DNA of 64,000 bases from Amycolatopsis regifaucium. Lineage in GTDB: Bacteria; Actinomycetota; Actinomycetes; Mycobacteriales; Pseudonocardiaceae. Under the pieces are notes generated by a model. It had not been told where the DNA came from. It ran no database searches and was given only the letters and a program-made list of their open reading frames with translations. Shown here in pieces: positions 16,393-25,318 of the stretch (its first letter is position 1; the number at the start of each line of letters is the position of its first letter). The DNA is taken from positions 1 through 64,000 of the forward strand of contig NZ_LQCI01000006.1 in NCBI RefSeq assembly GCF_001613935.1, in the 5' to 3' direction. A program made the translations under genes and the position numbers.

Positions 16393-18632
16393 CGGCTTGC
16401 GGACGGAACGGCTGCCACGGTGTGCTCGGCAAGACCGGTTTCTGCAAGGTGTGCGGGCTGCCGCCCGGAACGCCGGAAGAGCCGGTGCGGCGGGAAAAGC
16501 CGACACTGGTGATCCCCGGTCCCGGTGAGGCGCCGACCAGGATCACGAGCACGGTGGTCACCCGGTCCCAGCAGATGGCCGGCCACGCGACCGCGGACGA
16601 CCGGGTCCCGCTGCCGCTCGTCGAACTCCCCGACGTCGCGGGCCGTCTGCTGACCGAGCCGCATGTCCCGGAGGACGAACGGTTCTGCGGCAAACTCGGC
16701 TGCACCGGCACCCCGGTCGGCCGCTCCATCGGCGGCGGGCCCGCGCCGCTCGAAGGATTCTGCCCGGTCTGCCGGACACCGTTCTCCTTCGCGCCCAAGC
16801 TCGCGGCGGGCGACGTGGTCGACGGCCGGTACCACGTCCTCGGCTGCGTCGCCCGCGGCGGACTCGGTTTCGTCTATCTGGCAACGGATTCCGGACTCGG
16901 CGACCGGTATGTCGCGCTCAAGGGACTGATCAACACCAACAACACCGCCGCCGTGCGGATCGCGGAGACCGAGAGCCAGGTGCTCACCGCGCTGGAGCAT
17001 CCGAACATCGTCCGGATCTTCGACGTGGTCGAGCATCACGACCTCCGCTACATCGTCATGGAGTTCGTCGACGGCCTTTCCCTGCGGGAGATCAAGAACC
17101 GCGGCCGGGCCGGGCTGGATTCCAGCGAGGGACGGCTGCTGGTCGAGCACGTCGTGGCGTACGGGCGGGAGATCCTGACCGCGCTCGACTACCTGCACGG
17201 CGAGGGCCTGCTGTACTGCGACATGAAGCCGGACAACGTGATCCACGGCGAGAAGCGGATCAAGGTCATCGATTTCGGGGCCATCCGCAAGATCTCCGAC
17301 GACGAAAGCCCGGCCGTCGTGACCGAGCATTACCAGGTGCCGCCGAAAGAACGGGCGAGACACGGGCTCACCGTCCGGTCCGACATCCACACCGTTGGCA
17401 TGACGTTGCGGGAGCTCTTCCAGGCCAGCGACGGCTGGTCGGTCACTCCCGACGCGCGCGGCGTCCGGTTCGGCATCGAATCCTTCGTCCGTGTTCTCGA
17501 CCGCGCGACCGCCCCGTTCGAGCGGCGGTTCGCGACCGCGCACGAGATGCTCGTCCAGCTCGACGGCGTGCTCGCCGAAATCCTCTCCCTGCGGGACAGG
17601 CAATCCCGGCCCGCCGGGTCGACGCTGTTCACCGAAGGGGCGGTCCTGCTCGACGCGGGACTTGGCCAGGCGCCGCCGTTGGAACACTGGACGCGCGGGC
17701 GCCGCGTCTCGCTCGGCGATCGGCCGACGGCCGCGGAGATCGCCGTCGGCCTGCCACTGCCCAGGGAGGATCCGGACGATCCGCAGGTGGGCTTCCTGCG
17801 CACCGTCCGCGCCCCTGACGCGGCGCGGCTGCTGAAGAAACTCGAAAAGGCGCCGAGTTCGGTCGAGGTCGAGTTCCGCCGGTGCCGGGCGCGGCTGGAA
17901 CTCGGGGCGACCGTGGAAGCCGCGTTGGCGGTGGCCGAAGCCGAACGGCTGCTGGGCGATCGCGCCGCCCATGACTGGCGCGTGGCCTGGCACCGGGGCC
18001 TGCTGGCTCTGGGCTCCGGTGATTTCGCCGCGGCCAAGGAGAAATTCGACGCCGTCTACCGCGACATCCCCGGTGAGGAACCGCCGAAACTCGCGCTCGG
18101 CCTCTGCGAGGAGCACCTCAACGGCGTGGCCGCCGCGGAACGGTATTACGACGCCTTGTGGGCACGGGACCGGACCCAGGTCAGCGCGGCGTTCGGGCTC
18201 GCGCGGGTCCGGCTGTTGCGGGGTAACCGCGCCGCCGCGGTCGAGATCCTCGACCAGGTACCGGAATTCTCCCGCTACGACGAGGCGGCGCGGATCGCCG
18301 GGGTACGGGTGCTGTCCGCGCCGATGCCCGGGACGGGGGATCTCCCGGTATCGGCGGAGCTCGACGAGGCGGTGGTCCGGCTGACCGCCCTGGACCTCGA
18401 CGGTGACGCGGCCGACCGGCTGAGGACGGCCGTGCGCGAGACCGGGCTTGCCGGCGTGCTCGTCGGACAGGACGGGATCACCGACGGCGCGATCCTGCGG
18501 GCGGACGAGACGGGCGCGCGCACGGTGCTGGACAAGTCGTACCGGCGGCTCGCCCATCACGCGCCGACGCCCGAACTGCACGACGTGCTGATCGATCTCG
18601 CCAACTCGGTGAGACCGGTGACCCTGGTGTGA
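16389..18632 (+). CDS. PknG-like serine/threonine protein kinase with zinc knuckles and TPR domain
   Basis: A 747-residue soluble kinase with PknG architecture. Two similar metal-binding knuckles precede the kinase: C4-x4-C9 with C19-x2-C22, and C100-x4-C105 with C125-x2-C128 (GFCPVCRTPFSF), the second being the rubredoxin-like site. The kinase domain (~145-420) has the Gly-rich loop ARGGLGFVYLA, Lys178, the catalytic LLYCDMKPDN with Asp278, and DFG at 295-297. The C-terminal ~500-747 is TPR-like. In mycobacteria PknG phosphorylates GarA to control 2-oxoglutarate and glutamate metabolism and sits beside glnX and glnH. Here too a GlnX-like gene and a binding-protein gene follow. It starts in the ATGA overlap with the protease gene. 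Confidence 0.9.
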   Translation: MTACGRNGCHGVLGKTGFCKVCGLPPGTPEEPVRREKPTLVIPGPGEAPTRITSTVVTRSQQMAGHATADDRVPLPLVELPDVAGRLLTEPHVPEDERFCGKLGCTGTPVGRSIGGGPAPLEGFCPVCRTPFSFAPKLAAGDVVDGRYHVLGCVARGGLGFVYLATDSGLGDRYVALKGLINTNNTAAVRIAETESQVLTALEHPNIVRIFDVVEHHDLRYIVMEFVDGLSLREIKNRGRAGLDSSEGRLLVEHVVAYGREILTALDYLHGEGLLYCDMKPDNVIHGEKRIKVIDFGAIRKISDDESPAVVTEHYQVPPKERARHGLTVRSDIHTVGMTLRELFQASDGWSVTPDARGVRFGIESFVRVLDRATAPFERRFATAHEMLVQLDGVLAEILSLRDRQSRPAGSTLFTEGAVLLDAGLGQAPPLEHWTRGRRVSLGDRPTAAEIAVGLPLPREDPDDPQVGFLRTVRAPDAARLLKKLEKAPSSVEVEFRRCRARLELGATVEAALAVAEAERLLGDRAAHDWRVAWHRGLLALGSGDFAAAKEKFDAVYRDIPGEEPPKLALGLCEEHLNGVAAAERYYDALWARDRTQVSAAFGLARVRLLRGNRAAAVEILDQVPEFSRYDEAARIAGVRVLSAPMPGTGDLPVSAELDEAVVRLTALDLDGDAADRLRTAVRETGLAGVLVGQDGITDGAILRADETGARTVLDKSYRRLAHHAPTPELHDVLIDLANSVRPVTLV

Positions 18633-18646
18633 AAGGGGAACGAACG

Positions 18647-20074
18647 ATGAGCGGGGAGCCGAGGCTGGGGCTCGAAGTGCACCAGAACAAGTTCCTGGCC
18701 GAGGGGGACCGGGCGATGACCGCGATCGTCCGGGTCGTGTCCCGTGGCGGCGAAGCGACCGTCGCCAGGACCGCCGCCGAAATCCTGATGATCGACTGCT
18801 CCAGTTCGATGCGTTTCCCCAGCACCAAGATCGGCGAGGCCCGGCGTGCCGCCACGGCCGCTATCGACGTCTTCCCCGACGGTGTGCGCTTCGCCGTCAT
18901 CCAAGGTACCGACCGCGCGAAGCTGATCTACCCGGCCGAGGAGGGCCTGGTGACCGCTTCCGAGCGGACCAGGGCCGAAGCGCGTGCCGCGGTCAAGCAT
19001 CTCGCGGCGGTCGGCGGCACCGCGATGGGCGCGTGGCTGGCCAAGGCCCGTGACCTCTTCGCCCGAGAAGCGGACGCCGTCCGCCACGCGATCCTCCTCA
19101 CCGACGGCCGCAACGATTCACAGACCAGGGCCGATCTGATGAGCGTGCTGAACAGCTGCGAGGGCCGGTTCGTCTGCGACGCCAGGGGGCTCGGCGACGG
19201 CTGGGAGCCGGCGGAACTCGTCCAGATCGCCAGGGTGCTGCGCGGGAACGTCGACTCCGTCGTGGAGGACGACGAACTCGCCGAGGATTTCCGGAACCTC
19301 GTCGAGAGCGCGATGACCAAGGTGCTGCCCGAGGTCCGGTTGCGCATCGGCACCATGCCGTTCAGCAGGCTGCGGTCGGTCAAGCAGGTGTTCCCGGACG
19401 AGTACGACCTCACCGACCGGTGCCAGGAGATCGCCGTCCGCGAGGTCGAGCTTTCGCTCGGTTCGTTCGCCGGCGACGAGACACGGGACTACCAGGTGAT
19501 CCTGGACCTCGATCCGGATCTCGAACCCAGCCACGGGCAGGACAGGCAGCTGGCGTGGACGGAACTCGTGCCCGTCCCCGGTGCCATGGTCGAGGAGGAC
19601 GCGCTGGCCATCGCGGGCCGGTGGACACACGACCCGATCCCGCCGACGCTGATTCACCCGATGATCTCGAAGTACGCCGCCCAGGCCGATCTCGGCGAAG
19701 CGTTGACCGCGGGCGGCGACGCCTACGCGGCCGGTGACCAGGCCGGGGCCGAACAACATTGGGGCCGGGCGGCCACGTTGGCCGCCGCCGCGAGCGACGA
19801 AGACACGCTCGGCCGTCTCGCGGGGGTCGTGGAGATCATCGACGCGAAGAAAGGCGTCGTACGCTTGCGCGCCGACGCGACCCGAAGCCACGCTCTGCAC
19901 GTCGTTATCCCTTCGAGGGTTTCGGAAATCGCGTCCGAACAGGAAGATCGGCCGATGCCCGATTCCCGGACCGAGGCGCCGCCGGTCGCCTGCGCCGACT
20001 GCCCCGCGCTGTCTCCCGCCGGGGCGAACTTCTGCGTCGGCTGCGGCAGACCGTTCGACGAGGTGGTTTCGTGA
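18647..20074 (+). CDS. vWA-domain protein with C-terminal zinc ribbon
   Basis: A 475-residue cytoplasmic protein. The vWA domain (~40-215) keeps a MIDAS: D50-x-S52-x-S54 in LMIDCSSSM, the Thr in VGGTAMGAWL and the Asp in ILLTDGRND. A beta-rich middle region follows. The C-terminus is a four-Cys zinc ribbon, C449-x2-C452 and C463-x2-C466 (CADC...CVGC). Such proteins usually act as metal-dependent adaptors in multi-protein assemblies and probably hold the kinase or protease partner here. I chose the ATG at 18647 with AAGGGG ahead of it; a GTG at 18629 overlapping the kinase stop is the alternative. Its stop overlaps the next start as GTGA. Confidence 0.85.
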   Translation: MSGEPRLGLEVHQNKFLAEGDRAMTAIVRVVSRGGEATVARTAAEILMIDCSSSMRFPSTKIGEARRAATAAIDVFPDGVRFAVIQGTDRAKLIYPAEEGLVTASERTRAEARAAVKHLAAVGGTAMGAWLAKARDLFAREADAVRHAILLTDGRNDSQTRADLMSVLNSCEGRFVCDARGLGDGWEPAELVQIARVLRGNVDSVVEDDELAEDFRNLVESAMTKVLPEVRLRIGTMPFSRLRSVKQVFPDEYDLTDRCQEIAVREVELSLGSFAGDETRDYQVILDLDPDLEPSHGQDRQLAWTELVPVPGAMVEEDALAIAGRWTHDPIPPTLIHPMISKYAAQADLGEALTAGGDAYAAGDQAGAEQHWGRAATLAAAASDEDTLGRLAGVVEIIDAKKGVVRLRADATRSHALHVVIPSRVSEIASEQEDRPMPDSRTEAPPVACADCPALSPAGANFCVGCGRPFDEVVS

Positions 20075-21159
20075 CGGCGACCCGGGTGCGGCTGGTGCGG
20101 CTCCGCGCCGGCCTGCTGGCGCTGACCCTCGTCGTCCTGGTGGTGTCGATGTGGGCGTTCCACCGCGTCCAGAACGCCGCCGAAACGGTCCGCGACCGGA
20201 CTTCGCAAGCGGTACTCGAGGTGACGGCCGCGCGGGCCGCGCTGGTGGCCGCCGACGCCGCCGCGGTCGCCAGTTTCGCCTCGGGCGAGGCGAGACTCGC
20301 CGGGCCCGGCCAGGAGTACTCGAACCAGCTGGCGCTGGCGAGCCAGAGCCTCGCTCGGGTCGCGGAGTTCAACCAGGCGGGCGCACCCGGCGGCAACGGA
20401 CTGCAGGTGGTGGAAAGTCAGGTGGCGGCCTATTCGGGTTCCATCGGGCAGGCCGACGTGCATTTCCGCCAGCTGGACGCGGCGGTGCTCGGTGCGGCCG
20501 ACCTGTGGCACGCCTCGCGGTTGCTGCACGCCCCCGGCGGGGTCCTCGACGAGCTGGAATTGCTGCAGGACAAGCAACGTGAGGCGCTGGCCACGCAACT
20601 GTCGTCGACCGGTGTCAGCCTCGCGATGCTCCCGTTGTGGCTCCTTCCGATACTGGCTCTGCTGGGGCTGCTGGTGCACACCCAGCTGTACCTGAGGAAG
20701 CGGTTCCGCCGGATGGCGAACGTGCCGTTGCTCGCGGCGACCGTGCTGATCGCCGCGATCGGGGTGGCGCTGGTGTTCACCGTGGTCAGCCGCGACCGGC
20801 TGGACTCGGTCGGGGAGCGGCTCGACGCGGTCGCCGAGGCGCGGAACACGCAGATCCAGGCGGCCGACGAGGCGGGTCAGCTCCGGCTCGCCGACCTGCT
20901 GACCGAGTTCTGCGACAGGGAGCAGGGATGCGGTGTGACCGTCGACGAATTCCGGGCGAAGGCACGGCAGGCCACGACGGTGGCGACGGACAACACGCGG
21001 GTGGCCACGGCGGGCGCGAAGGCGGTGGCGGCCGACGCTTCGGGAGCGGCCGAAACCGGTGGACGGGAGTACCTCATCCCGGCGGGCACCCTGCTCGCGG
21101 GCGGACTGGTCCTGCTCGGCTTGCACAGCCGGATCGACGAATACCGGTACCGCCCGTGA
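20071..21159 (+). CDS. GlnX-like four-helix membrane sensor protein
   Basis: A 362-residue membrane protein with about four transmembrane segments: ~12-30, ~184-205, ~217-238 and ~334-351. Two extracytoplasmic helical domains lie between TM1 and TM2 (~150 residues, resembling a 4HB sensor domain) and between TM3 and TM4 (~90 residues with Cys pair CDREQGC). The layout matches mycobacterial GlnX, which passes the ligand state of lipoprotein GlnH to PknG. Here it lies between the vWA gene and a solute-binding lipoprotein gene, overlapping both by GTGA. The match to GlnX is by topology and gene order, not by alignment. Confidence 0.75.
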   Translation: MTATRVRLVRLRAGLLALTLVVLVVSMWAFHRVQNAAETVRDRTSQAVLEVTAARAALVAADAAAVASFASGEARLAGPGQEYSNQLALASQSLARVAEFNQAGAPGGNGLQVVESQVAAYSGSIGQADVHFRQLDAAVLGAADLWHASRLLHAPGGVLDELELLQDKQREALATQLSSTGVSLAMLPLWLLPILALLGLLVHTQLYLRKRFRRMANVPLLAATVLIAAIGVALVFTVVSRDRLDSVGERLDAVAEARNTQIQAADEAGQLRLADLLTEFCDREQGCGVTVDEFRAKARQATTVATDNTRVATAGAKAVAADASGAAETGGREYLIPAGTLLAGGLVLLGLHSRIDEYRYRP

Positions 21160-22445
21160 AACGATTACTGGCGTTCGTGATGGCGCTGTCGTTGCTCGCG
21201 GGCGGCTGCTCGGCGTCGGCCGACGGCGGCACCGTCGTCGTCCTCGCGTCGTGGACCGGCCCCGAGGCGGACGCGTTCCGGCAGGTGCTGGACGCGTTCA
21301 AGGCGGACACCGGCGTCAAGTACCTCTATCAGGGCACTCGCGCCGTCGACCAGGTGCTCGCCTCGGACGTGCAGCGCGGCACGCCACCGGACGTCGCCGT
21401 CCTGCCGAACGCCGGTGTGCTGGCGAAATACCAGAAGTCGGGCGACCTGCTGCCGCTCGACGACGACCTCGCCGCGACCATGGCAAACTCCTTCAGCCCG
21501 CAATGGGTGGCGCTGCAGAAGATCGGCACCCAGAAGCTGTACGCGGTCGCGGTGAAGGCCGATCTCAAGAGCGTGATCTGGTACAACCCGGCCCGGTTGA
21601 CCGGGATCCGCCCGACGACGTTCGACGGTCTCCGCACGTTCGCCGGCGGGCTGACGGCCGCGGGCGGCACGCCGTGGTGTGTCGGCATGGGTGCTCCGCC
21701 TACGTCGGGCTGGCCGGGAACCGACTGGATCGAGGACATCTTCCTGCATTCGGCGGGGCCGGAGAAATACCGGCAATGGGCCTCCGGCAGTCTGAAGTGG
21801 ACGTCACCGGAGGTCAAACAGGCTTGGCTGGACTGGGGTTCGCTGATCGACCCCGCCGGGATCCGCGGCGGGGCCGCCGCCGCGCTGCTGACCGATTTCG
21901 GCGACGCGGGCAAGCCGATGTTCACCAACCCGCCGGGCTGCGTGCTCGAACATCAGGCGTCGTTCATCATGAGCCGCTACCAGGACGTGAAACGGGCGGA
22001 CGGGACGTCTCCCCGCGCCGGCACCGATTTCGACTTCCTCCGGTTCCCCGGACGCGATGTCTCCGAAGTCGCCGCCGACCTGGCGGGCATGTTCCGTGAC
22101 ACCCCGCCGGCGCGGAAGCTGATCCAGTACCTGGCTTCGGAAAAGGCACAGCGGATGTGGCCGTCGATCCCGCGCGCGAGCGCGTTCTCGGCCAACCGGA
22201 AGCTCGGTTCCGACGTCTACACCGACCAGGTGAGCCGGAAGATCGCGGAAACCCTCACCTCGGCGCCCGCCTTGTGCTTCGACGCCTCCGACCTGATGCC
22301 CGCGACCATGACCGGCGCGTTTCACCGTGCCGTTCTCGAGTACCTGAGCAACCGGGACCGGCTGGACATCCTGCTGAGTCAACTCGACGGAATCCGGCAA
22401 AGCGTCCCGTCCGGCGAATGGTTGAGAATCCCTTGTGGACAGTGA
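21156..22445 (+). CDS. Extracellular solute-binding lipoprotein (family 1-like)
   Basis: A 429-residue lipoprotein with signal peptide and lipobox LLAGGC (Cys18). The mature part is a type-II periplasmic-binding fold of the sugar-binding family-1 kind: TVVVLASWTGPEADAFRQVL, then GTPPDVAVLPN, SVIWYNPARLTG and PTTFDGLRTFAGGL. No permease or ABC ATPase genes are near, so it probably acts as the ligand sensor for the GlnX-like membrane protein, taking the place of the amino-acid-binding GlnH of mycobacteria. The ligand is unknown; a sugar or oligosaccharide is the default for this fold. GTG start in GTGA overlap with the preceding gene. Confidence 0.85.
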   Translation: MKRLLAFVMALSLLAGGCSASADGGTVVVLASWTGPEADAFRQVLDAFKADTGVKYLYQGTRAVDQVLASDVQRGTPPDVAVLPNAGVLAKYQKSGDLLPLDDDLAATMANSFSPQWVALQKIGTQKLYAVAVKADLKSVIWYNPARLTGIRPTTFDGLRTFAGGLTAAGGTPWCVGMGAPPTSGWPGTDWIEDIFLHSAGPEKYRQWASGSLKWTSPEVKQAWLDWGSLIDPAGIRGGAAAALLTDFGDAGKPMFTNPPGCVLEHQASFIMSRYQDVKRADGTSPRAGTDFDFLRFPGRDVSEVAADLAGMFRDTPPARKLIQYLASEKAQRMWPSIPRASAFSANRKLGSDVYTDQVSRKIAETLTSAPALCFDASDLMPATMTGAFHRAVLEYLSNRDRLDILLSQLDGIRQSVPSGEWLRIPCGQ

Positions 22446-22455
22446 AGGAGCATCG

Positions 22456-22791
22456 GTGAACGACTTGGCGCGGTTCCCGCTCGAAGGCGGCGGTTCGGTG
22501 GTCGTCGAGATCGACCCCGTCCCCGGCACCTCCCGGGTCTCCCGGCGCGATGACCTGATCGAGGACGCCAAGGGATCGTTCGAAGCGGCGCTGACGAACG
22601 TGCGGGAAGCGGCCGCGTCGGCGCTGGCCACGTTCCGGTCGATGACCTCGGGACCGGACGAGGTCGAGATCAAGTTCGGCGTGAAGCTGACCGCTCAGGC
22701 GGGCGCGGTGATCGCGAAGACCGGGCTGGAGGGGAACTTCGAGGTCAAGCTGAAGTGGGTCCGGGAGCCCGATACCGCTGCCGGGAGCTGA
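22456..22791 (+). CDS. Trypco1 (CU044_2847 family) domain protein
   Basis: A 111-residue protein that is wholly a trypsin-co-occurring domain 1. The hallmarks are FPLEGGGSVVVEID, the SFEAALTNVREAAASAL helix with TFRSM, and DEVEIKFGVKLTAQAGAVIA plus GNFEVKLKW at the end. The family was described as a partner of trypsin-like proteases in predicted NTP-dependent conflict systems; its biochemical role is not known. The protease gene opens this same operon. I chose the GTG at 22456 with GAAGGAG at 22444-22450; an ATG at 22435 would overlap the previous gene. A family-A palindrome follows the stop. Confidence 0.85.
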   Translation: MNDLARFPLEGGGSVVVEIDPVPGTSRVSRRDDLIEDAKGSFEAALTNVREAAASALATFRSMTSGPDEVEIKFGVKLTAQAGAVIAKTGLEGNFEVKLKWVREPDTAAGS

Positions 22792-22795
22792 GGGT

Positions 22796-22844
22796 CGTGA
22801 AGGCCCCCTTTCCTACTCTCAAGGTAGGGAAGGAGGCCTTCACG
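22796..22844. repeat. Intergenic palindrome, family A (GTGAAGG type); probable bidirectional terminator
   Basis: Arms of 21 nt at 22796-22816 (CGTGAAGGCCCCCTTTCC...) and 22824-22844 pair with two non-Watson-Crick positions around a 7-nt loop. It sits between the convergent Trypco1 and tetR genes, 4 bp from either stop. Sister to the degenerate element at 32-86. Confidence 0.88.
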
Positions 22845-22847
22845 GAC

Positions 22848-23426
22848 CTACCGGCCCAGCCCCCGGATCAGCACCATCACCGATTCCCGCACGTCGGCCC
22901 GCGTGCGTTTCGGCTGGAACACCTGCCAGTCCAGGGCGACCACCAGCATCGTGCCGAACAACCCGGCCGCCGCCGTCGGGATCTGGACGCCGTCGGGCAG
23001 CCGCCCGGCGGCGTCCAGCCGATGCAGTTGTTCGCGCACGATCGAGATGATCTCCTCGCGCAGCAATGTCAGCGTCTCGTGCCACGTGCCGGGGGTGCGC
23101 CACATCTCGCTCACCAGGATCTGGGAGAAACCGGGGTATTCGGCGATGAACTGCAGCGCGCCGTCCACCTGCGAGGAGATGACGTCCATCGGGTCGCCAT
23201 CGCCGGTGGCCGCGCGCAGCCGGTCGGCGAGTACGCCGACGCCGTACCGCAACAGCGCGTCGACGAGACCGTCCTTGCTGCCGAAGTTGTAGTAGACGGT
23301 GCCCTTGGCCACCTTCGCCTCGGCCGCGATGTCGTCCACCGTCAGCCCGACGAGGCCGCGGCTGGCCGACAGCCGCAGGGTCGCCTCGAACAGCTTCTGC
23401 TTCGTCGCCTCACCTCGGGTGGTCAC
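22848..23426 (-). CDS. TetR-family transcriptional regulator
   Basis: A 192-residue TetR-type repressor. The N-terminal HTH is GLTVDDIAAEAKVAKGTVYY (about 26-45), followed by NFGSKDGLVDALL. The C-terminal ligand domain contains a WRTPGTWHETL stretch of unknown specificity. It is the last gene of a three-gene minus-strand operon (ATPase-like, YhgE/Pip, tetR), overlapping the membrane-protein gene by ATGA. The palindrome at 26053-26080 ahead of the first gene is its likely operator, giving autoregulation. Confidence 0.9.
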   Translation of the reverse strand: MTTRGEATKQKLFEATLRLSASRGLVGLTVDDIAAEAKVAKGTVYYNFGSKDGLVDALLRYGVGVLADRLRAATGDGDPMDVISSQVDGALQFIAEYPGFSQILVSEMWRTPGTWHETLTLLREEIISIVREQLHRLDAAGRLPDGVQIPTAAAGLFGTMLVVALDWQVFQPKRTRADVRESVMVLIRGLGR

Positions 23427-25318
23427 AACGCCAGCTCGGGTTTCAGCGCCGAAACCGTCCAGGTGCGTCGCTTCCGCGCCGCGAGCGTCGACACCAGGAT
23501 CGAGCCGACGAGGTAGGCCAGCAGAACCCCGATGTCACCGAGGATCTTCATCGACGCGCCGCTGTAGAGCAGGTGCCGGAACCCGTCGATCGCGTAACCC
23601 ATCGGCAGGACGATGTGGAGCGGGTACAGCGCGTCCGGGATGGTCTGCCACGGGAACGTGCCGCCCGCGCTGACCAGCTGCAGCACCAGCAGGACCAGGC
23701 CGAGGAACTTCCCGACGGCGCCGAAGAAGGCGTTGAGCGCGTGCACCACGGCGGTGAAGGTGAGCGACACCAGGATGGCGAACCCGATCGCGCCGAGCGG
23801 ATGCGCGACGTCGATGCCGACCAGCCAGGTCACCGCGCCGAACAGCACGATCACCTGCGCGATCCCCAGCAGGGCGGAGGGAAGCCAGCCGCCGAGCGCG
23901 ACCTTGAACGGCGACGCACCGGCGGTCAGCGCGCGGGTCGAGAGCGGGCGCAGCAACAGGAACAGCACGAACGCGCCGATCCAGGTGGCCAGCGAGATGA
24001 AGAACGGGGCGAGGCCCGCGCCGTAGGTCCCCGCCGAGGCGACGCCGGAGGAGTGGACCGCGACCGGGTCGGCGATGGTGTTGGCGGTGGCCGCCCGGGT
24101 GGGGTCGTCGGGGTTCGGGATCTGGTTGAGCCCGGCGGCGAGCCCGTCGCGGAGCCGCACCGCCCCGTCGGCGAGCTGGTTCGTGCCGGTGACCGCGGAT
24201 TTCTCGCCGTCGTTCAGCTTCGCCGCGCCGTCACGGAGCTTGTTCGCCCCGTCGGACGCCTGTGCGATCCCGCTGGTGAGCTGCGGCGTCGCCGAGGCCA
24301 GCTGGTGCGCGCCGTCGGACACCTGTCGCGCGCCGGACGCGAGCTGGGCGAGCTGACTGTTCGCGCCCTGGATCTTCGTGTTCGCCTGGTCCACCGGCGA
24401 ACGGAGCGTGTCGAGGCGGCTCAGGATCTCCTGCACCTGGGTCTCCGGGAGACCGGCGTTCCGCAGATCCTGCGCGAGCTGGGTGCGGTAGCCGTCGAGC
24501 TTCGCCTGGATGTCCCCGGACGCCGTCGCCGCGAGCGAGGCGGCGTCGGCGACCTTCTGGTTCCCGTCGGCGACCTGGCCCGCACCGCTGGCGAGCTTTT
24601 GCGTCTGGGCGGGCAGCTGGGCGGTGGCGGACTTCAGGCTGCCGAGTCCGCTCGCCAGTTCGGAGCTGCCGGAGGCGAGCTGGGACGCGCCGTCGGCGAG
24701 CTGCTGCTGTCCGGATTTGAGCTTGCCCGCGCCGTCGGCGAGCTGTGAAGCACCCGTCGCGGCCTCCTGGGTCTTGCCGTAGATCGTGGAGAAGCCGACG
24801 AGGAACTTGTCCGCCGCCTCGCTGCCGACCTTCTCCGCGATCGTCTTGCGGACCTGTTCGGCCACCTGTTTCGCGATGGTGCCGGACAGATAGTTGTTGG
24901 CGTCGTTGGTGGTCAGCGTGATCGTCGCCTGCTGCGGCTGGAAGTTGCCGGAGGACAGCAGCGCCGCGGAGAAATCGCGCGGGATGCCGATGGCGAACGA
25001 GTAGGTGTCGTCGCGGACGCCCTTGGCCGCCTCGTCGGGGGAGACCTCATGCCATTGGAAGGTGCCGGACTTGACCAGCTCGTCGGTCACTTCGCGGCCG
25101 ACGTTGCGTTCCGCGCCGGCCGAGTCCTTCGAACCGGCGTCCGAGGTGAAGACGGCCGCCGGGAGCTTGTCCAGCCGCGAGTACGGGTCGAAGTTCGCGT
25201 AGAGGTAGAAGGACGCGTACAGCAGCGGTACCAAAACGAGCGCGACCATGGCCAGCTTCGGCAGGGTGCCGCTGCTCAGCCGGCGCAGCTCGTTGCCTGC
25301 GATCCGGACGGGGTTCAT
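23423..25318 (-). CDS. YhgE/Pip-family membrane protein with ABC-2-type permease end
   Basis: A 631-residue membrane protein. One N-terminal membrane helix (LAMVALVLVPLLYASFYLYA) is followed by an extracellular region of ~380 residues that is dominated by repeats of the type LADGA-KL--G and SQLASGSSELASG, the hallmark of the YhgE/Pip family (a coiled, heptad-like stalk). The C-terminal ~200 residues hold about five more helices and resemble ABC-2 permeases. Relatives include the phage-infection protein of Lactococcus and the EsaA-type proteins. With the ATPase-like gene upstream it may form an export system. Overlaps tetR and the upstream gene by four bases each. Confidence 0.88.
   Translation of the reverse strand: MNPVRIAGNELRRLSSGTLPKLAMVALVLVPLLYASFYLYANFDPYSRLDKLPAAVFTSDAGSKDSAGAERNVGREVTDELVKSGTFQWHEVSPDEAAKGVRDDTYSFAIGIPRDFSAALLSSGNFQPQQATITLTTNDANNYLSGTIAKQVAEQVRKTIAEKVGSEAADKFLVGFSTIYGKTQEAATGASQLADGAGKLKSGQQQLADGASQLASGSSELASGLGSLKSATAQLPAQTQKLASGAGQVADGNQKVADAASLAATASGDIQAKLDGYRTQLAQDLRNAGLPETQVQEILSRLDTLRSPVDQANTKIQGANSQLAQLASGARQVSDGAHQLASATPQLTSGIAQASDGANKLRDGAAKLNDGEKSAVTGTNQLADGAVRLRDGLAAGLNQIPNPDDPTRAATANTIADPVAVHSSGVASAGTYGAGLAPFFISLATWIGAFVLFLLLRPLSTRALTAGASPFKVALGGWLPSALLGIAQVIVLFGAVTWLVGIDVAHPLGAIGFAILVSLTFTAVVHALNAFFGAVGKFLGLVLLVLQLVSAGGTFPWQTIPDALYPLHIVLPMGYAIDGFRHLLYSGASMKILGDIGVLLAYLVGSILVSTLAARKRRTWTVSALKPELAL

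Noticed and set aside
16284-18581. 765-codon open frame antisense to the PknG-like kinase
   Set aside because: No motif, and the sense strand shows a complete kinase.
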